From assembly GCF_030538755.1 (NCBI RefSeq), contig NZ_JAUNTJ010000023.1:1-45332 (forward strand): 45,332 nucleotides of DNA, in the 5' to 3' direction. Under the pieces are notes generated by a model. The model was not told the origin of the DNA. It did not search any database and saw only the letters and a program-made list of their open reading frames with translations. This document shows, piece by piece, positions 16,112-24,264 of the stretch. The stretch comes from Paracoccus sp. (in: a-proteobacteria). GTDB lineage: Bacteria; Pseudomonadota; Alphaproteobacteria; Rhodobacterales; Rhodobacteraceae. Made by a program: the position numbers and the translations under genes. Numbering within the stretch: position 1 is the first letter of the stretch; every line of letters begins with the position of its first letter.

Positions 16112-16167
16112 GGTCAGTTGTGCTTTGACCGATCTCGTGTTCACTCTTAAGGTCACAGAGACTGACC
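16112..16167 (+). promoter_or_regulatory. Promoter of the TAXI-TRAP operon with repeated GGTCA sites
   Basis: TTGACC (16125-16130) and TAAGGT (16148-16153) are 17 bases apart and read toward the binding-protein gene. Two inverted repeats overlap them: GGTCA-N9-TGACC (16112-16130) over the -35, and GGTCA-N7-TGACC (16151-16167) over the -10 and start point. This is a typical two-operator repressor arrangement. The regulator is not identifiable in the window. Confidence 0.5.
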
Positions 16168-16183
16168 AACAGGAGGAGAACAC

Positions 16184-17140
16184 ATGACAACCCGCTTTCG
16201 GCTGGCCGCCGCCGCCCTTGGTGCCGCACTGGCCGTAACGCCCCTGACCGCAAAGGCGGAAACCTTTATCAACGTGCTGACCGGCGGAACCTCGGGGGTG
16301 TATTACCCGATGGGTGTGGCCATGTCGCGCATCTATTCCGAACATATCCCCGACGTTCGCGTGCAGGTGCAAGCCACCAAGGCCAGCGTGGAAAACCTGA
16401 ACCTGCTGCAACAGGGGCGCGGCGAGATCGGCTTTTCGCTGGGCGATTCCGTGAAAATGGCCGCCGAGGGCGACCCCGAGGCCGGTTTCCGCGCCCCGCT
16501 GGACAATCTGCGCGGCATCGCCGCGATTTATCCGAACTATATCCAGATCGTCGCCAGCGAGGCATCGGGCATCAAGACGCTGGATGATCTGCGCGGCAAA
16601 TCGCTGTCGGTCGGCGCGCCGCGTTCGGGCACCGAACTGAATGCCCGCGCCATTCTGGACGCCGCCGGGATGAGCTATGACGATCTGGGCAAGGTCGAAT
16701 ACCTGCCCTTCGCGGAATCGGTCGAGCTGATTAAAAACCGTCAGCTTGACGCGACGCTGCAATCGGCGGGGCTTGGCGTTGCCTCGCTCAAGGATCTGGC
16801 GACCTCGGTTCCGGTGCAGGTCGTGTCCGTTCCCGCCGACATCGCGGAAAAGCTGGGCGCGCCCTATGCTGCGGGCGAAATTCCGGCGGGCACCTATGAC
16901 GGGCAGGCCGAGGCCGTGCCGACCGTGACGATCATCAACTTTCTGATCTCGCACGATGGCGTGGACGAAGAAATTGCCTATCAGATGACCAAATCGCTGT
17001 TTGATAACGTCGAGCAGTTGAAAACCGCTCATGCGGCGGCAAGCGCGATTGACCTGCAAACCGCCGCGCAGAATATGCCGGTGCCGCTGCATCCGGGTGC
17101 CAGGCGGTTCTATGACGAACAGGGCGTGGCCACCGAATAA
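16184..17140 (+). CDS. TAXI-family TRAP transporter solute-binding protein
   Basis: A 318-residue exported protein with a signal peptide (cleavage AKA-E near residue 25). The mature start FINVLTGGTSGVYYPMGVAMSRIYSEH and the segments QQGRGEIGFSLGDS, LRGKSLSVGAPRSGTELNARAIL and VEYLPFAESVELIKNRQLDAT define the TAXI (TRAP-associated extracytoplasmic immunogenic) family. It captures a small acid in the periplasm and delivers it to the fused permease encoded 71 bases downstream. Ligands of the family include glutamate and other C4-C5 acids. AGGAGGAG stands before ATG 16184. Confidence 0.94.
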   Translation: MTTRFRLAAAALGAALAVTPLTAKAETFINVLTGGTSGVYYPMGVAMSRIYSEHIPDVRVQVQATKASVENLNLLQQGRGEIGFSLGDSVKMAAEGDPEAGFRAPLDNLRGIAAIYPNYIQIVASEASGIKTLDDLRGKSLSVGAPRSGTELNARAILDAAGMSYDDLGKVEYLPFAESVELIKNRQLDATLQSAGLGVASLKDLATSVPVQVVSVPADIAEKLGAPYAAGEIPAGTYDGQAEAVPTVTIINFLISHDGVDEEIAYQMTKSLFDNVEQLKTAHAAASAIDLQTAAQNMPVPLHPGARRFYDEQGVATE

Positions 17141-17211
17141 GCGGCCCTGCGACACTCAAGGCGCGGGCCGCCCCAGGCCCCGCCGCATAAAATCACCAAT
17201 AGGGACGACAG

Positions 17212-19323
17212 ATGAGCCAGCCGACCGAACCCCTGCACGCCCCGCCAGCAGGCAACCCTGATCTGGGCATTCACGATCCGCTGGCCGACAGCTTTCCCGC
17301 GACGACGCAGGGCAAGGTTCTGTTCTGGCTGGCGGTCGCCTTTTCGCTGTTCCAGATCGGATCGGCGGCGCATCTGTTCGACCTGCCCAGCCAGATCCTG
17401 CGCGCGGTCCACGTTGGTTTCCTGACCGCGCTGGCCTTTCCGCTGATGGCGGCGCTGCGGGGTGTCGCCCTGCCGCTGCGTGCGCTGGCATGGGGCTTTG
17501 CGCTGGCGGGTGTCGCTGTCGCGGCCTATCAGTGGATCGAATACCGCGACCTGATCTTCCGCGAGGGCGACCCGAACCAGATGGACCTGATTATGGGGTC
17601 GATCGCGCTGATCGTGGTGTTCGCCGCCGCGTGGGTCATCATGGGTCCGGCGCTGCCGATCATCGCCGGGCTGTTTCTGGGATACTGCTTCTTTGGCGAA
17701 TACCTGCCCCGGCCGCTGAACCATCGCGGCTATGACTTCTGGCAGGTCATCACGCATATGTCCTTTGGCACCGAGGGGATTTACGGCATCCCCACCTATG
17801 TCAGTTCGACCTATATCTTTCTGTTCATCCTGTTCGGGGCGTTTCTGGAAAAGGCCGGGATGATCCGGCTGTTTACCGATGTATCGCTGGGGCTGGTCGG
17901 GCATCGCATGGGCGGCGCGGCCAAGGTGGCGGTGGTGTCGTCGGGGCTGATGGGCACGATTTCCGGTTCCGGCGTGGCCAATGTCGTCACCACCGGGCAG
18001 TTCACCATCCCGCTGATGAAACGCTTTGGCTATCGTCCCGCCTTTGCCGGCGGGGTCGAGGCGACCGCCTCGATGGGCGGGCAGATCATGCCGCCGGTGA
18101 TGGGCGCGGTCGCCTTTATCATGGCCGAGACGCTGGGTATCCCCTATCTGGAAGTGGTCAAGGCCGCGATCATTCCCGCCATCCTGTATTTCGCCGGCGC
18201 CTTCTGGATGGTCCATCTCGAGGCCGGGCGCATGAACCTGCGCGGCATGTCGCGCGACCAACTGCCCTCGGCGCTTGGGGCGCTGAAGGCCGGGTGGTAT
18301 CTGATCCTGCCGCTGGCGGTGCTGGTCTGGCTGCTGTTTTCGGGCTTTACGCCGCTGTTCGCGGGCACCGTCGGCCTTGCGCTGACGATGATGCTGATCC
18401 TTGGCGCATCCATCGTGCTGGGCCTGCCTGCCGGGGTGATCCGGGTGATCTTCTGGGTCGGGCTGGGGCTGCTGGCGGCGGCGCTGATGCGCATCTCCGA
18501 GGTGTGGCTGTGGTATGGCGTCATGGCGCTGATCGTGCTTGCCGTGCTGACGGCGCAGGGGCGGCTGACCATCGGGCAGGTGATCGACAGTCTGGCCGAA
18601 GGCGCGAAAACCGCCCTGCCCGTCGGCATCGCCTGCGCCCTGGTCGGCGTCATCATCGGCACGATGACCCTGACCGGCGCGGCCAACACCTTTGGCATCT
18701 TCATCGTCAGCGTCGGCGAAAGCAGCCTGCTGCTGTCGCTGATCCTGACCATGATTACCTGCCTGATCCTTGGCATGGGCATCCCCACGATCCCGAACTA
18801 TATCATCACCTCGTCCATCGCCGGACCGGCGCTGTATGAGCTGGGCGTGCCGCTGATCGTCAGCCATATGTTCGTGTTCTATTTCGGCATTCTGGCCGAC
18901 CTGACCCCTCCGGTCGCGCTGGCCTGCTTTGCCGCCGCGCCGATTGCGCGGGAAAGCGGGCTGCGCATCAGCTTTCAGGCGATCAAGATCGCGGCGGCGG
19001 GGTTCGTGATCCCGTTCATGGCGGTCTATACCCCGGCGCTGATGCTGCAATCCGGCGGCCCGCTGGCCGAGGCCATCGGCTTTCTGCCGGCGGTGATCTA
19101 CATCGTGGTGAAATGCGCGCTGTCCATCGTGCTGTGGGGCGTGGCGGTGGTCGGCTGGCTGGTCTATCCGCTGCCGGTCTGGATGCGCGCCATCGCGATG
19201 ATCGCCGCCTTTACCCTGATCGCCGCCATGGCCGTCACCGATGAGGTCGGTTTTGCGCTGGCCGCCGTTCTGGGCCTTGTCTGGTGGCGCGGCCTGAAAT
19301 CGCGCGCCGCCACAACGGCATGA
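17212..19323 (+). CDS. TRAP transporter fused permease (4TM/12TM)
   Basis: A 703-residue inner-membrane protein. The N-terminal part (about 35-160) is the DctQ-like four-helix small subunit. The remainder is the DctM-like large subunit with GLMGTISGSGVANVVTTGQFTIPLMKRFGY, GGQIMPPVMGAVAFIMAETL and GMGIPTIPNYIITSSIAGPAL. Fused permeases of this length are the standard partner of TAXI binding proteins and work as sodium-dependent secondary transporters. Its TGA overlaps the next gene's ATG (ATGA), showing tight coupling to the DUF1850 protein. Confidence 0.95.
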   Translation: MSQPTEPLHAPPAGNPDLGIHDPLADSFPATTQGKVLFWLAVAFSLFQIGSAAHLFDLPSQILRAVHVGFLTALAFPLMAALRGVALPLRALAWGFALAGVAVAAYQWIEYRDLIFREGDPNQMDLIMGSIALIVVFAAAWVIMGPALPIIAGLFLGYCFFGEYLPRPLNHRGYDFWQVITHMSFGTEGIYGIPTYVSSTYIFLFILFGAFLEKAGMIRLFTDVSLGLVGHRMGGAAKVAVVSSGLMGTISGSGVANVVTTGQFTIPLMKRFGYRPAFAGGVEATASMGGQIMPPVMGAVAFIMAETLGIPYLEVVKAAIIPAILYFAGAFWMVHLEAGRMNLRGMSRDQLPSALGALKAGWYLILPLAVLVWLLFSGFTPLFAGTVGLALTMMLILGASIVLGLPAGVIRVIFWVGLGLLAAALMRISEVWLWYGVMALIVLAVLTAQGRLTIGQVIDSLAEGAKTALPVGIACALVGVIIGTMTLTGAANTFGIFIVSVGESSLLLSLILTMITCLILGMGIPTIPNYIITSSIAGPALYELGVPLIVSHMFVFYFGILADLTPPVALACFAAAPIARESGLRISFQAIKIAAAGFVIPFMAVYTPALMLQSGGPLAEAIGFLPAVIYIVVKCALSIVLWGVAVVGWLVYPLPVWMRAIAMIAAFTLIAAMAVTDEVGFALAAVLGLVWWRGLKSRAATTA

Positions 19324-19679
19324 GCGGTTGCCTGATGGTCGGTGCCGCTATGCTGATGCTGGGTGGCACCGGCTTTCAACTGGAATGGACCCATTCCGTC
19401 GAACGCAGCGGCTGGCGCGAGGATTGGCGGATCGAGGGCGACAGCCTGCGCCTGACCCGCGCCGCCGTGCGCGGATCTGGTGCCGGGATGGAGCCGGGCG
19501 CGGGCGCGCAATTGCAGAACGGCTGGTGGGTCTGGTCGCCCGACCTGCCGCCGCAACCCGCGCTGCTGCTGGCGGCCTCGGGCGCGACCGGCGGCGGCTG
19601 GCGCTTGTGCGAGGGCGACCGCTGCCAGACCATCGGCACCAGCGCCAGCGATCCCATCCAGATCAGGCCCTGCCCATGA
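19320..19679 (+). CDS. DUF1850 protein of the TAXI-TRAP operon
   Basis: A 119-residue protein with an N-terminal hydrophobic segment (CLMVGAAMLMLGG, likely signal or anchor) and the DUF1850 pattern WTHSVERSGWREDWRIEGDSLRLTRAAVRGSGAGMEPG. DUF1850 genes recur next to TAXI-TRAP permeases, which suggests an accessory or assembly role in the periplasm; the function is unknown. ATG 19320 overlaps the permease stop. Confidence 0.85.
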   Translation: MSGCLMVGAAMLMLGGTGFQLEWTHSVERSGWREDWRIEGDSLRLTRAAVRGSGAGMEPGAGAQLQNGWWVWSPDLPPQPALLLAASGATGGGWRLCEGDRCQTIGTSASDPIQIRPCP

Positions 19680-19736
19680 CCTCTGCCCCCCTTTGCACCG
19701 CCGCACGGCCCGCTGTTTCTTGTCTGGATAACGCCC

Positions 19737-20939
19737 ATGTCCCATTTGCATCCTGATCTGGTCGTCGTCGGTGGCGGCATCCTTGGCCTTGCGACCGCGG
19801 CCGAGGCGCAGCGGCGCGACCCTACCGCGCGGGTGTTGGTGCTGGAACAGGAACCCCAGCTTGCCAGCCATCAGACCGGGCGCAATTCCGGGGTGATCCA
19901 CGCCGGGGTGTATTATCCGGCGGGCAGTCTCAAGGCGCGGTTCTGCCGCGAAGGGGCCGCCGCCACCCGCGCCTTTTGCGAATCCGAGGGCATCCGCCAC
20001 GACACCTGCGGCAAGCTGATCGTCGCCACGCAGGAAGCCGAGGTTCCCCGGATGCAGGCCCTGCTGGAACGCGCCCGCGCGAACGGCATCGACATCACCC
20101 CGCTGCCCGGCGACGAAGCCCGGCGGATCGAGCCGAACATCCGCGCCGTCGCCGCGCTGATTTCACCCGCGACCGGGATCACCGATTTCGCGGCGATTGC
20201 ACGGCGGATGGCCGAACGGATCACCCTTGCGGGCGGCGAGATCCGCAGCGGCGTCACCGTCACCGGCGGGGCGGAAACCGCGCAAGAGGTGCGCTTGCAG
20301 ACCAGCGCCGGGCCGGTAACTGCGGGGCGCGTGGTGTTTTGTTGCGGGCTGTGGGCCGACCGGATGGCGCGGCAATTCGGCGCCCGCCCCGACAGTGCCC
20401 CCGATTTCCGCATCATCCCGTTTCGCGGCGAATATTTCCGCATTCTGAACCAGTCGCCCGATCTGGTGCGCCATCTGATCTATCCCGTCCCCGATCCTGA
20501 CCGGCCGTTTCTGGGCGTTCACCTGACGCGCAAGCTGGACGGCGGCTTTACCGTCGGCCCGAATGCCGTGCTGGCTGGCGCGCGCGACGGCTATGCCAAG
20601 ACCCGTGTCAGCCCGCGCGACCTGCGCGATGCACTGGCCTTTCCCGGCTTTTGGCGGATGCTGCGGCGCAATGCTGCGCCTGCCTTTTCTGAACTGGCGG
20701 GTTCGCTGTCGCGGCGGCTGTATCTGCAAAAGGTGCGCCGCTATTGCCCGCAGATCGGGCTGGCGGACCTTGCGCCCTATCGGCCCGGCATCCGGGCACA
20801 GGCGGTTGCGGCAGACGGGCGGCTGATCGACGACTTTCTGTTCGCCCGCACGCCGCGCACCCTGCATGTCTGCAACGCGCCGTCGCCTGCCGCAACGGCA
20901 GCCATGCCGATCGCAGCATACATCCTGAACCAGTTGTAG
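19737..20939 (+). CDS. lhgO: L-2-hydroxyglutarate oxidase/dehydrogenase (LhgO-like)
   Basis: A 400-residue FAD enzyme of the DAO superfamily. It starts DLVVVGGGILGLATAAEAQRR (dinucleotide-binding GGGILG) and carries the LhgO-typical SHQTGRNSGVIHAGVYYPAGSLKARFC, ISPATGITDFAAIARRMAE, FRIIPFRGEYFRI and LTRKLDGGFTVGPNAVLA. LhgO oxidises L-2-hydroxyglutarate to 2-oxoglutarate, feeding electrons to quinone or oxygen. It lies 57 bases after the DUF1850 gene on the same strand, which suggests the TRAP system imports a C5 acid that ends in this step. That link is inferred. Confidence 0.92.
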   Translation: MSHLHPDLVVVGGGILGLATAAEAQRRDPTARVLVLEQEPQLASHQTGRNSGVIHAGVYYPAGSLKARFCREGAAATRAFCESEGIRHDTCGKLIVATQEAEVPRMQALLERARANGIDITPLPGDEARRIEPNIRAVAALISPATGITDFAAIARRMAERITLAGGEIRSGVTVTGGAETAQEVRLQTSAGPVTAGRVVFCCGLWADRMARQFGARPDSAPDFRIIPFRGEYFRILNQSPDLVRHLIYPVPDPDRPFLGVHLTRKLDGGFTVGPNAVLAGARDGYAKTRVSPRDLRDALAFPGFWRMLRRNAAPAFSELAGSLSRRLYLQKVRRYCPQIGLADLAPYRPGIRAQAVAADGRLIDDFLFARTPRTLHVCNAPSPAATAAMPIAAYILNQL

Positions 20940-20991
20940 AATAAACAAAAATTTTATTGAGCGATGACCAAACGCCGTTCACATTGCCGCC

Positions 20992-21357
20992 ATGACACAG
21001 CGGCCGCTTCACTTTTGCATTATCGAGCGCGATCTGTTTATCGCCTCGGATATGCGTGCCGGGCTGGAACTGGCCAGCCCCGGCTGCCATGTGCATCACC
21101 TGCGCGACATGGACGAAGTGAACGGCAGCACGCCGGAAAACGGCACGATCTTTATCACCAAGCTGGCACTGGCTGATCTGGACCCAAGCGGCCTGCATGC
21201 TCTCGCGCAGCGTGTGCAGGGGCGGATCGTTCTGCGCGATGGCACCGACAGCGAAGACGCGGTGATCGGCCAAGGGCACGACCGCCTGCCCTCGCCCTTT
21301 TCCAACCGCGATCTTCGCGAACTGGTCGAGCGTCTGCACAACGGCGGGGCAGAATAA
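20992..21357 (+). CDS. Orphan protein with a degenerate receiver-like fold
   Basis: A 121-residue protein I do not recognise as a named family. The spacing of predicted strands and helices (CIIERDLFIASDMRAGLELA, GTIFITKLALADLD, GRIVLRDGTDSED, PFSNRDLRELVERL) resembles a response-regulator receiver domain. At the position of the phospho-acceptor Asp it has FITKLAL, and no conserved Lys follows, so it should not be phosphorylated in the normal way. It could be a pseudo-receiver that binds a partner. It is followed by a strong terminator and its codon use matches its neighbours. Confidence 0.65.
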   Translation: MTQRPLHFCIIERDLFIASDMRAGLELASPGCHVHHLRDMDEVNGSTPENGTIFITKLALADLDPSGLHALAQRVQGRIVLRDGTDSEDAVIGQGHDRLPSPFSNRDLRELVERLHNGGAE

Positions 21358-21370
21358 ATCAGAATAAAAC

Positions 21371-21394
21371 AGCCCCCTTGGGGGCTGCTTTCTT
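21371..21394. terminator. Bidirectional Rho-independent terminator
   Basis: AGCCCCC (21371-21377) and GGGGGCT (21380-21386) form a 7-bp stem with a 2-base TT centre. The stem is followed by GCTTTCTT on the plus strand and preceded by AATAAAAC, which gives U-rich tails in both directions. It separates the receiver-like gene from the convergent holin-like gene. Confidence 0.75.
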
Positions 21395-21396
21395 CG

Positions 21397-22101
21397 TCAA
21401 TACCGCCGGTCGTCATAGGGATCGTCATACCATTCCGGGTCAACGTCCTGATCGCTGCGGCGCCAGTCCTGCACCTTGGATGCCAGGGCCACACCCACGG
21501 CAAGCGCACCGACCAGCTTGGCCATGCTGCCCGCATTGGTGTTCGCGGCTTCGCTGACCTTGTGACCGGCGTCACGGGCCATGCGGCGGGCCTCGTCCAC
21601 CTTTTCCTGCGCCGTGTTCAGGTTTTCCGCCGTCAGACCCACGCTGCGGGCCGTGTTGCGGGCGAACCCATAGGCGCTGCGTTCGGCATCGCCGACAACC
21701 TTGCTGGCCTGATAGCTGGCGCGGTCGATCAGCGAATGCACCCGGTTTTCGGCCATATCGGCAAAGCGGGCGGCCTCGGACTGAGCGCGGTTCATGGCAG
21801 CATCCGCCGCAAGGCTGATCCGCGCCTCGACCTCGGCCTTCAGGTCATCCGTGGTCGGCGGCTGGTGACGCACCTTGCCCGCAACCAGCATCACGATGAC
21901 ACCGATCACGACAAAGCCACCCCCCACCGCCAGCGAGGCCATGGTGGACCCCCACCCCAGATCAGTGGCCAGAAAGCTCCACAGCGCGGCCAGCAGAAAC
22001 CCGGCACCAACGGCGATCACCACCCCGGCAGCGGCCTTGAAGGCCGTCCGCCGTGCGGTGTCCGCCAGCGCCAGTTTCATATTGCGCGCATAATCGAACA
22101 T
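21397..22101 (-). CDS. YqjE/phage-holin-III-like inner-membrane protein
   Basis: A 234-residue protein. Two membrane helices near the N-terminus (about 23-48 and 53-76) are followed by a long, charged, alanine-rich amphipathic or coiled region (80-185) and an acidic tail ending DPEWYDDPYDDRRY. The N-terminal part resembles the putative holin-X/YqjE family. Genomes often pair such a gene with a DUF883/YqjD protein, as here with a 9-base gap. YqjD-type proteins attach ribosomes to the membrane in stationary phase in E. coli; the role here is inferred. No phage genes surround it. Confidence 0.75.
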   Translation of the reverse strand: MFDYARNMKLALADTARRTAFKAAAGVVIAVGAGFLLAALWSFLATDLGWGSTMASLAVGGGFVVIGVIVMLVAGKVRHQPPTTDDLKAEVEARISLAADAAMNRAQSEAARFADMAENRVHSLIDRASYQASKVVGDAERSAYGFARNTARSVGLTAENLNTAQEKVDEARRMARDAGHKVSEAANTNAGSMAKLVGALAVGVALASKVQDWRRSDQDVDPEWYDDPYDDRRY

Positions 22102-22110
22102 GACTGCCCC

Positions 22111-22569
22111 TTACCGGCGCGCCGCCAGAACCAGACCGATCAGAAAGCCGACGCCAGCCGCAATCCCAAGGGCCTGAGCAGGCTTGCGGCGGACCAGATC
22201 GGACAGTTCGTCATAGCGTTCTTCGGCATAATGGGCGGCGTCGCCCGCGTGACGGCGGCCTTCCTCATACAGATGATGCGCCTTGTCGCGGGCAATCGCG
22301 GCATATTCCTCGCCGGTTTCGCGCGCCATATCGGCATATTCGCGGCCCACCTCGCGCGCCTGATCCAGCACTTCCTGACCTTTGTCTTTCAGGCGCGACA
22401 CGGGGTCGTTGCCGGTCAGTTCGTCGATCTTGCTGCGGGCATCGGATGCCAGACGGCTGACGCCGGATTTTACATCATCCGCCGTCTCGCGGGCGGCGTC
22501 ACGCACATCGCGCGCGGCGTCGCGGGCATCATTTTTCAGTTCTTCGGCAGTCTTGTCGTGATTGGACAT
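22111..22569 (-). CDS. DUF883/ElaB-YqjD-like membrane-anchored protein
   Basis: A 152-residue protein with LEA-like repeating charged helices (DAARDVRDAARETADDVK, EVGREYADMARETGEEYA) and a C-terminal anchor GIAAGVGFLIGLVLAARR, the DUF883 pattern. Relatives sit in the inner membrane by their C-terminus and bind ribosomes or respond to osmotic and stationary-phase stress. It is the first gene of a two-gene minus-strand unit with the YqjE-like gene. AAGGAG lies just upstream of ATG 22569. Confidence 0.85.
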   Translation of the reverse strand: MSNHDKTAEELKNDARDAARDVRDAARETADDVKSGVSRLASDARSKIDELTGNDPVSRLKDKGQEVLDQAREVGREYADMARETGEEYAAIARDKAHHLYEEGRRHAGDAAHYAEERYDELSDLVRRKPAQALGIAAGVGFLIGLVLAARR

Positions 22570-22634
22570 GGAAGGACTCCTTAGTCTGCAATAGGTTGTC
22601 GGGGAAAGAACAAGGGGCGGGGCGGGATTGTTCC

Positions 22635-23858
22635 ATGACGAACGATAAATATTTGCAAAACCTCAGCCTGTGGGCCGAGGCGAATCAGGATCTGCCCGAG
22701 ATCGGCCAGCCCGGTGACGGCGCGCTGATCGACACGCTGATCGCGCTGCGCCACCGGCTGCACCGCAGCCCCGATCTGTCAGGCGATGAAGGCCAGACCG
22801 CCGCCCTGATCGCCGAGGTGCTGCGCAACACCAGGCCTGACGATCTGCTGACCGGGCTGGGTGGCCACGGCGTTGCCGCGATCTGGCGCGGGGCCGCCCC
22901 CGGTCCCACCGTGATGCTGCGCGCCGAGCTGGACGGCCTGCCGATCCACGAACAATCCGATGCCCCGTATCGCAGCACCCTGCCGGGCAAGGCGCATATG
23001 TGCGGCCACGACGGGCATATGGCGATTCTCGCCGGGGTTGCGACGCTGATCGGCGCGCGGCGTCCGGCGCGCGGGCGCGTCATCCTGCTGTTCCAGCCCG
23101 CCGAGGAAAACGGCATGGGCGCGGCCTCTGTCATCACCGATCCCCGCTGGCCACAGATCGCGCCCTATTACGCCTTTGCGATCCACAATATGCCGGGCGT
23201 CCCGCTGGGTCACGCCCGCCTTGCGCCGGGTGCCGCCAACTGCGCCTCGCGCGGGCTGCGGCTGCGGCTGAGCGGGCGCACGGCCCATGCCAGCCAGCCC
23301 GATACCGGCATTTCCCCCGTCCCGGCACTGGCGGCGCTGATCCCGGCGCTTGGCGCGCTGTCACACGGCAGCGGCCCGCAGGACAGCGGCTTTCGGCTGG
23401 CGACCGTGACCCATGCGCGCCTTGGCGATGCGAGCTTTGGCGTTGCGCCGGGCGATGCCGAACTATGGGTGACGCTGCGCAGCCGCGATGACGATGGCAT
23501 GGCCGACCTGCTGAATCAGGCGCAGACCCTGGCCCAGCAAACCGCCGACACGCACCGGCTGGGCCTGACGATCAGCCATGACGACATCTTCCCCGCCTGC
23601 ACCAACGACGCCCGCGCCACGCTGATCCTGCAAGACGCGCTGGATGCCGAGGGAATCACCCGCTCGACCGCCGACCTGCCCATGCGCGCATCCGAAGACT
23701 TTGGCCGCTTTGGCCGCGCCGGCGTGCGTTCCGCAATGGTGCTGCTGGGGGCGGGCGACGGACCTGCGCTGCATAACCCGGATTACGACTTTCCCGACGC
23801 GCTGATCCCGGTCGGCCTGCGCCTGATGCGCCGGGTGCTGTTCGATCTTCTGGACTAA
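22635..23858 (+). CDS. M20-family amidohydrolase/peptidase
   Basis: A 407-residue metal-dependent hydrolase. Motifs seen are LRHRLHRSPDLSGDE, LRAELDGLPIHE, MCGHDGHMAIL (metal His/Asp), QPAEENGMGAA (catalytic Glu pair), the dimerisation-domain SGRTAHASQPDTGISP, and a C-terminal ALHNPDYDFPD with a metal histidine. The family includes N-acetyl-amino-acid, hippurate and indole-acetyl-amino-acid deacylases. The substrate here is not clear. ATG 22635 was chosen because it begins the conserved part; the frame opens at 22596 in the intergenic region. The gene ends 7 bases before tRNA-His, which is on the other strand. Confidence 0.9.
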   Translation: MTNDKYLQNLSLWAEANQDLPEIGQPGDGALIDTLIALRHRLHRSPDLSGDEGQTAALIAEVLRNTRPDDLLTGLGGHGVAAIWRGAAPGPTVMLRAELDGLPIHEQSDAPYRSTLPGKAHMCGHDGHMAILAGVATLIGARRPARGRVILLFQPAEENGMGAASVITDPRWPQIAPYYAFAIHNMPGVPLGHARLAPGAANCASRGLRLRLSGRTAHASQPDTGISPVPALAALIPALGALSHGSGPQDSGFRLATVTHARLGDASFGVAPGDAELWVTLRSRDDDGMADLLNQAQTLAQQTADTHRLGLTISHDDIFPACTNDARATLILQDALDAEGITRSTADLPMRASEDFGRFGRAGVRSAMVLLGAGDGPALHNPDYDFPDALIPVGLRLMRRVLFDLLD

Positions 23859-23865
23859 GGGGGAT

Positions 23866-23941
23866 GGTACCGCCTCCCCGGCTCGAACGGGGGACCTCTA
23901 GATCCACAATCTAGCGCTCTAACCAACTGAGCTAAGGCGGC
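23866..23941 (-). tRNA. tRNA-His (anticodon GTG), CCA encoded
   Basis: The minus strand folds into a complete cloverleaf. The acceptor GCCGCCT pairs with AGGCGGT, the anticodon stem-loop reads TAGATTGTGGATCTA with anticodon GTG, and the T arm is CCCCG-TTCGAGC-CGGGG. Nucleotide 1 is G opposite U72, the discriminator base is A73, and CCA is encoded. There is no templated G-1 opposite C73, which most bacteria use as the main histidine identity element. This non-canonical form is known in many alphaproteobacteria, which also have a divergent HisRS. Confidence 0.95.
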
Positions 23942-24036
23942 ACAGGGCGTGTCCATAAACCGCCCCGCGCGCTGATGCAAGCCCGACTTGCCGGGAATTT
24001 TCATGCGCGTTAAGCAGGGGCAAAAGGAACCAAGCC

Positions 24037-24264
24037 ATGAGCATCAACAAACAAAGCGACATCGCCGCCAACCTGCAAATCGGCCCCACCGATCAGGGCA
24101 TGGTGCGCATCTATGTCGAGGCCGAAGGCGGAATCGAACTGCCGCTGGATTTCGACCCGGACGAGGCGCTGGAAATCGCCGAAGAACTGGCCGCCGCCGC
24201 CGAAGCAGCCCGCAGCATGGACGCCCCGGCCCCGGCCGGCAAACCTAAAGCCCCCCGTCGCTGA
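24037..24264 (+). CDS. Small conserved rhodobacteral protein (DUF6324-like)
   Basis: A 75-residue acidic protein, SDIAANLQIGPTDQGMVRIYVEAEGGIELPLDFDPDEALEIAEELAAAAEAARSM, ending in a basic KPKAPRR tail. I recall this pattern from small Rhodobacteraceae proteins of unknown function (DUF6324), but the name is from memory. ATG 24037 follows AAGGAACC. Its 3' end overlaps the convergent mmcB gene by 20 bases. Confidence 0.75.
   Translation: MSINKQSDIAANLQIGPTDQGMVRIYVEAEGGIELPLDFDPDEALEIAEELAAAAEAARSMDAPAPAGKPKAPRR

Noticed and set aside
21397-22101. Prophage or lysis module because of the holin-like gene
   Set aside because: There are no phage structural, integrase or endolysin genes nearby, and the pair matches YqjD/YqjE stress proteins.
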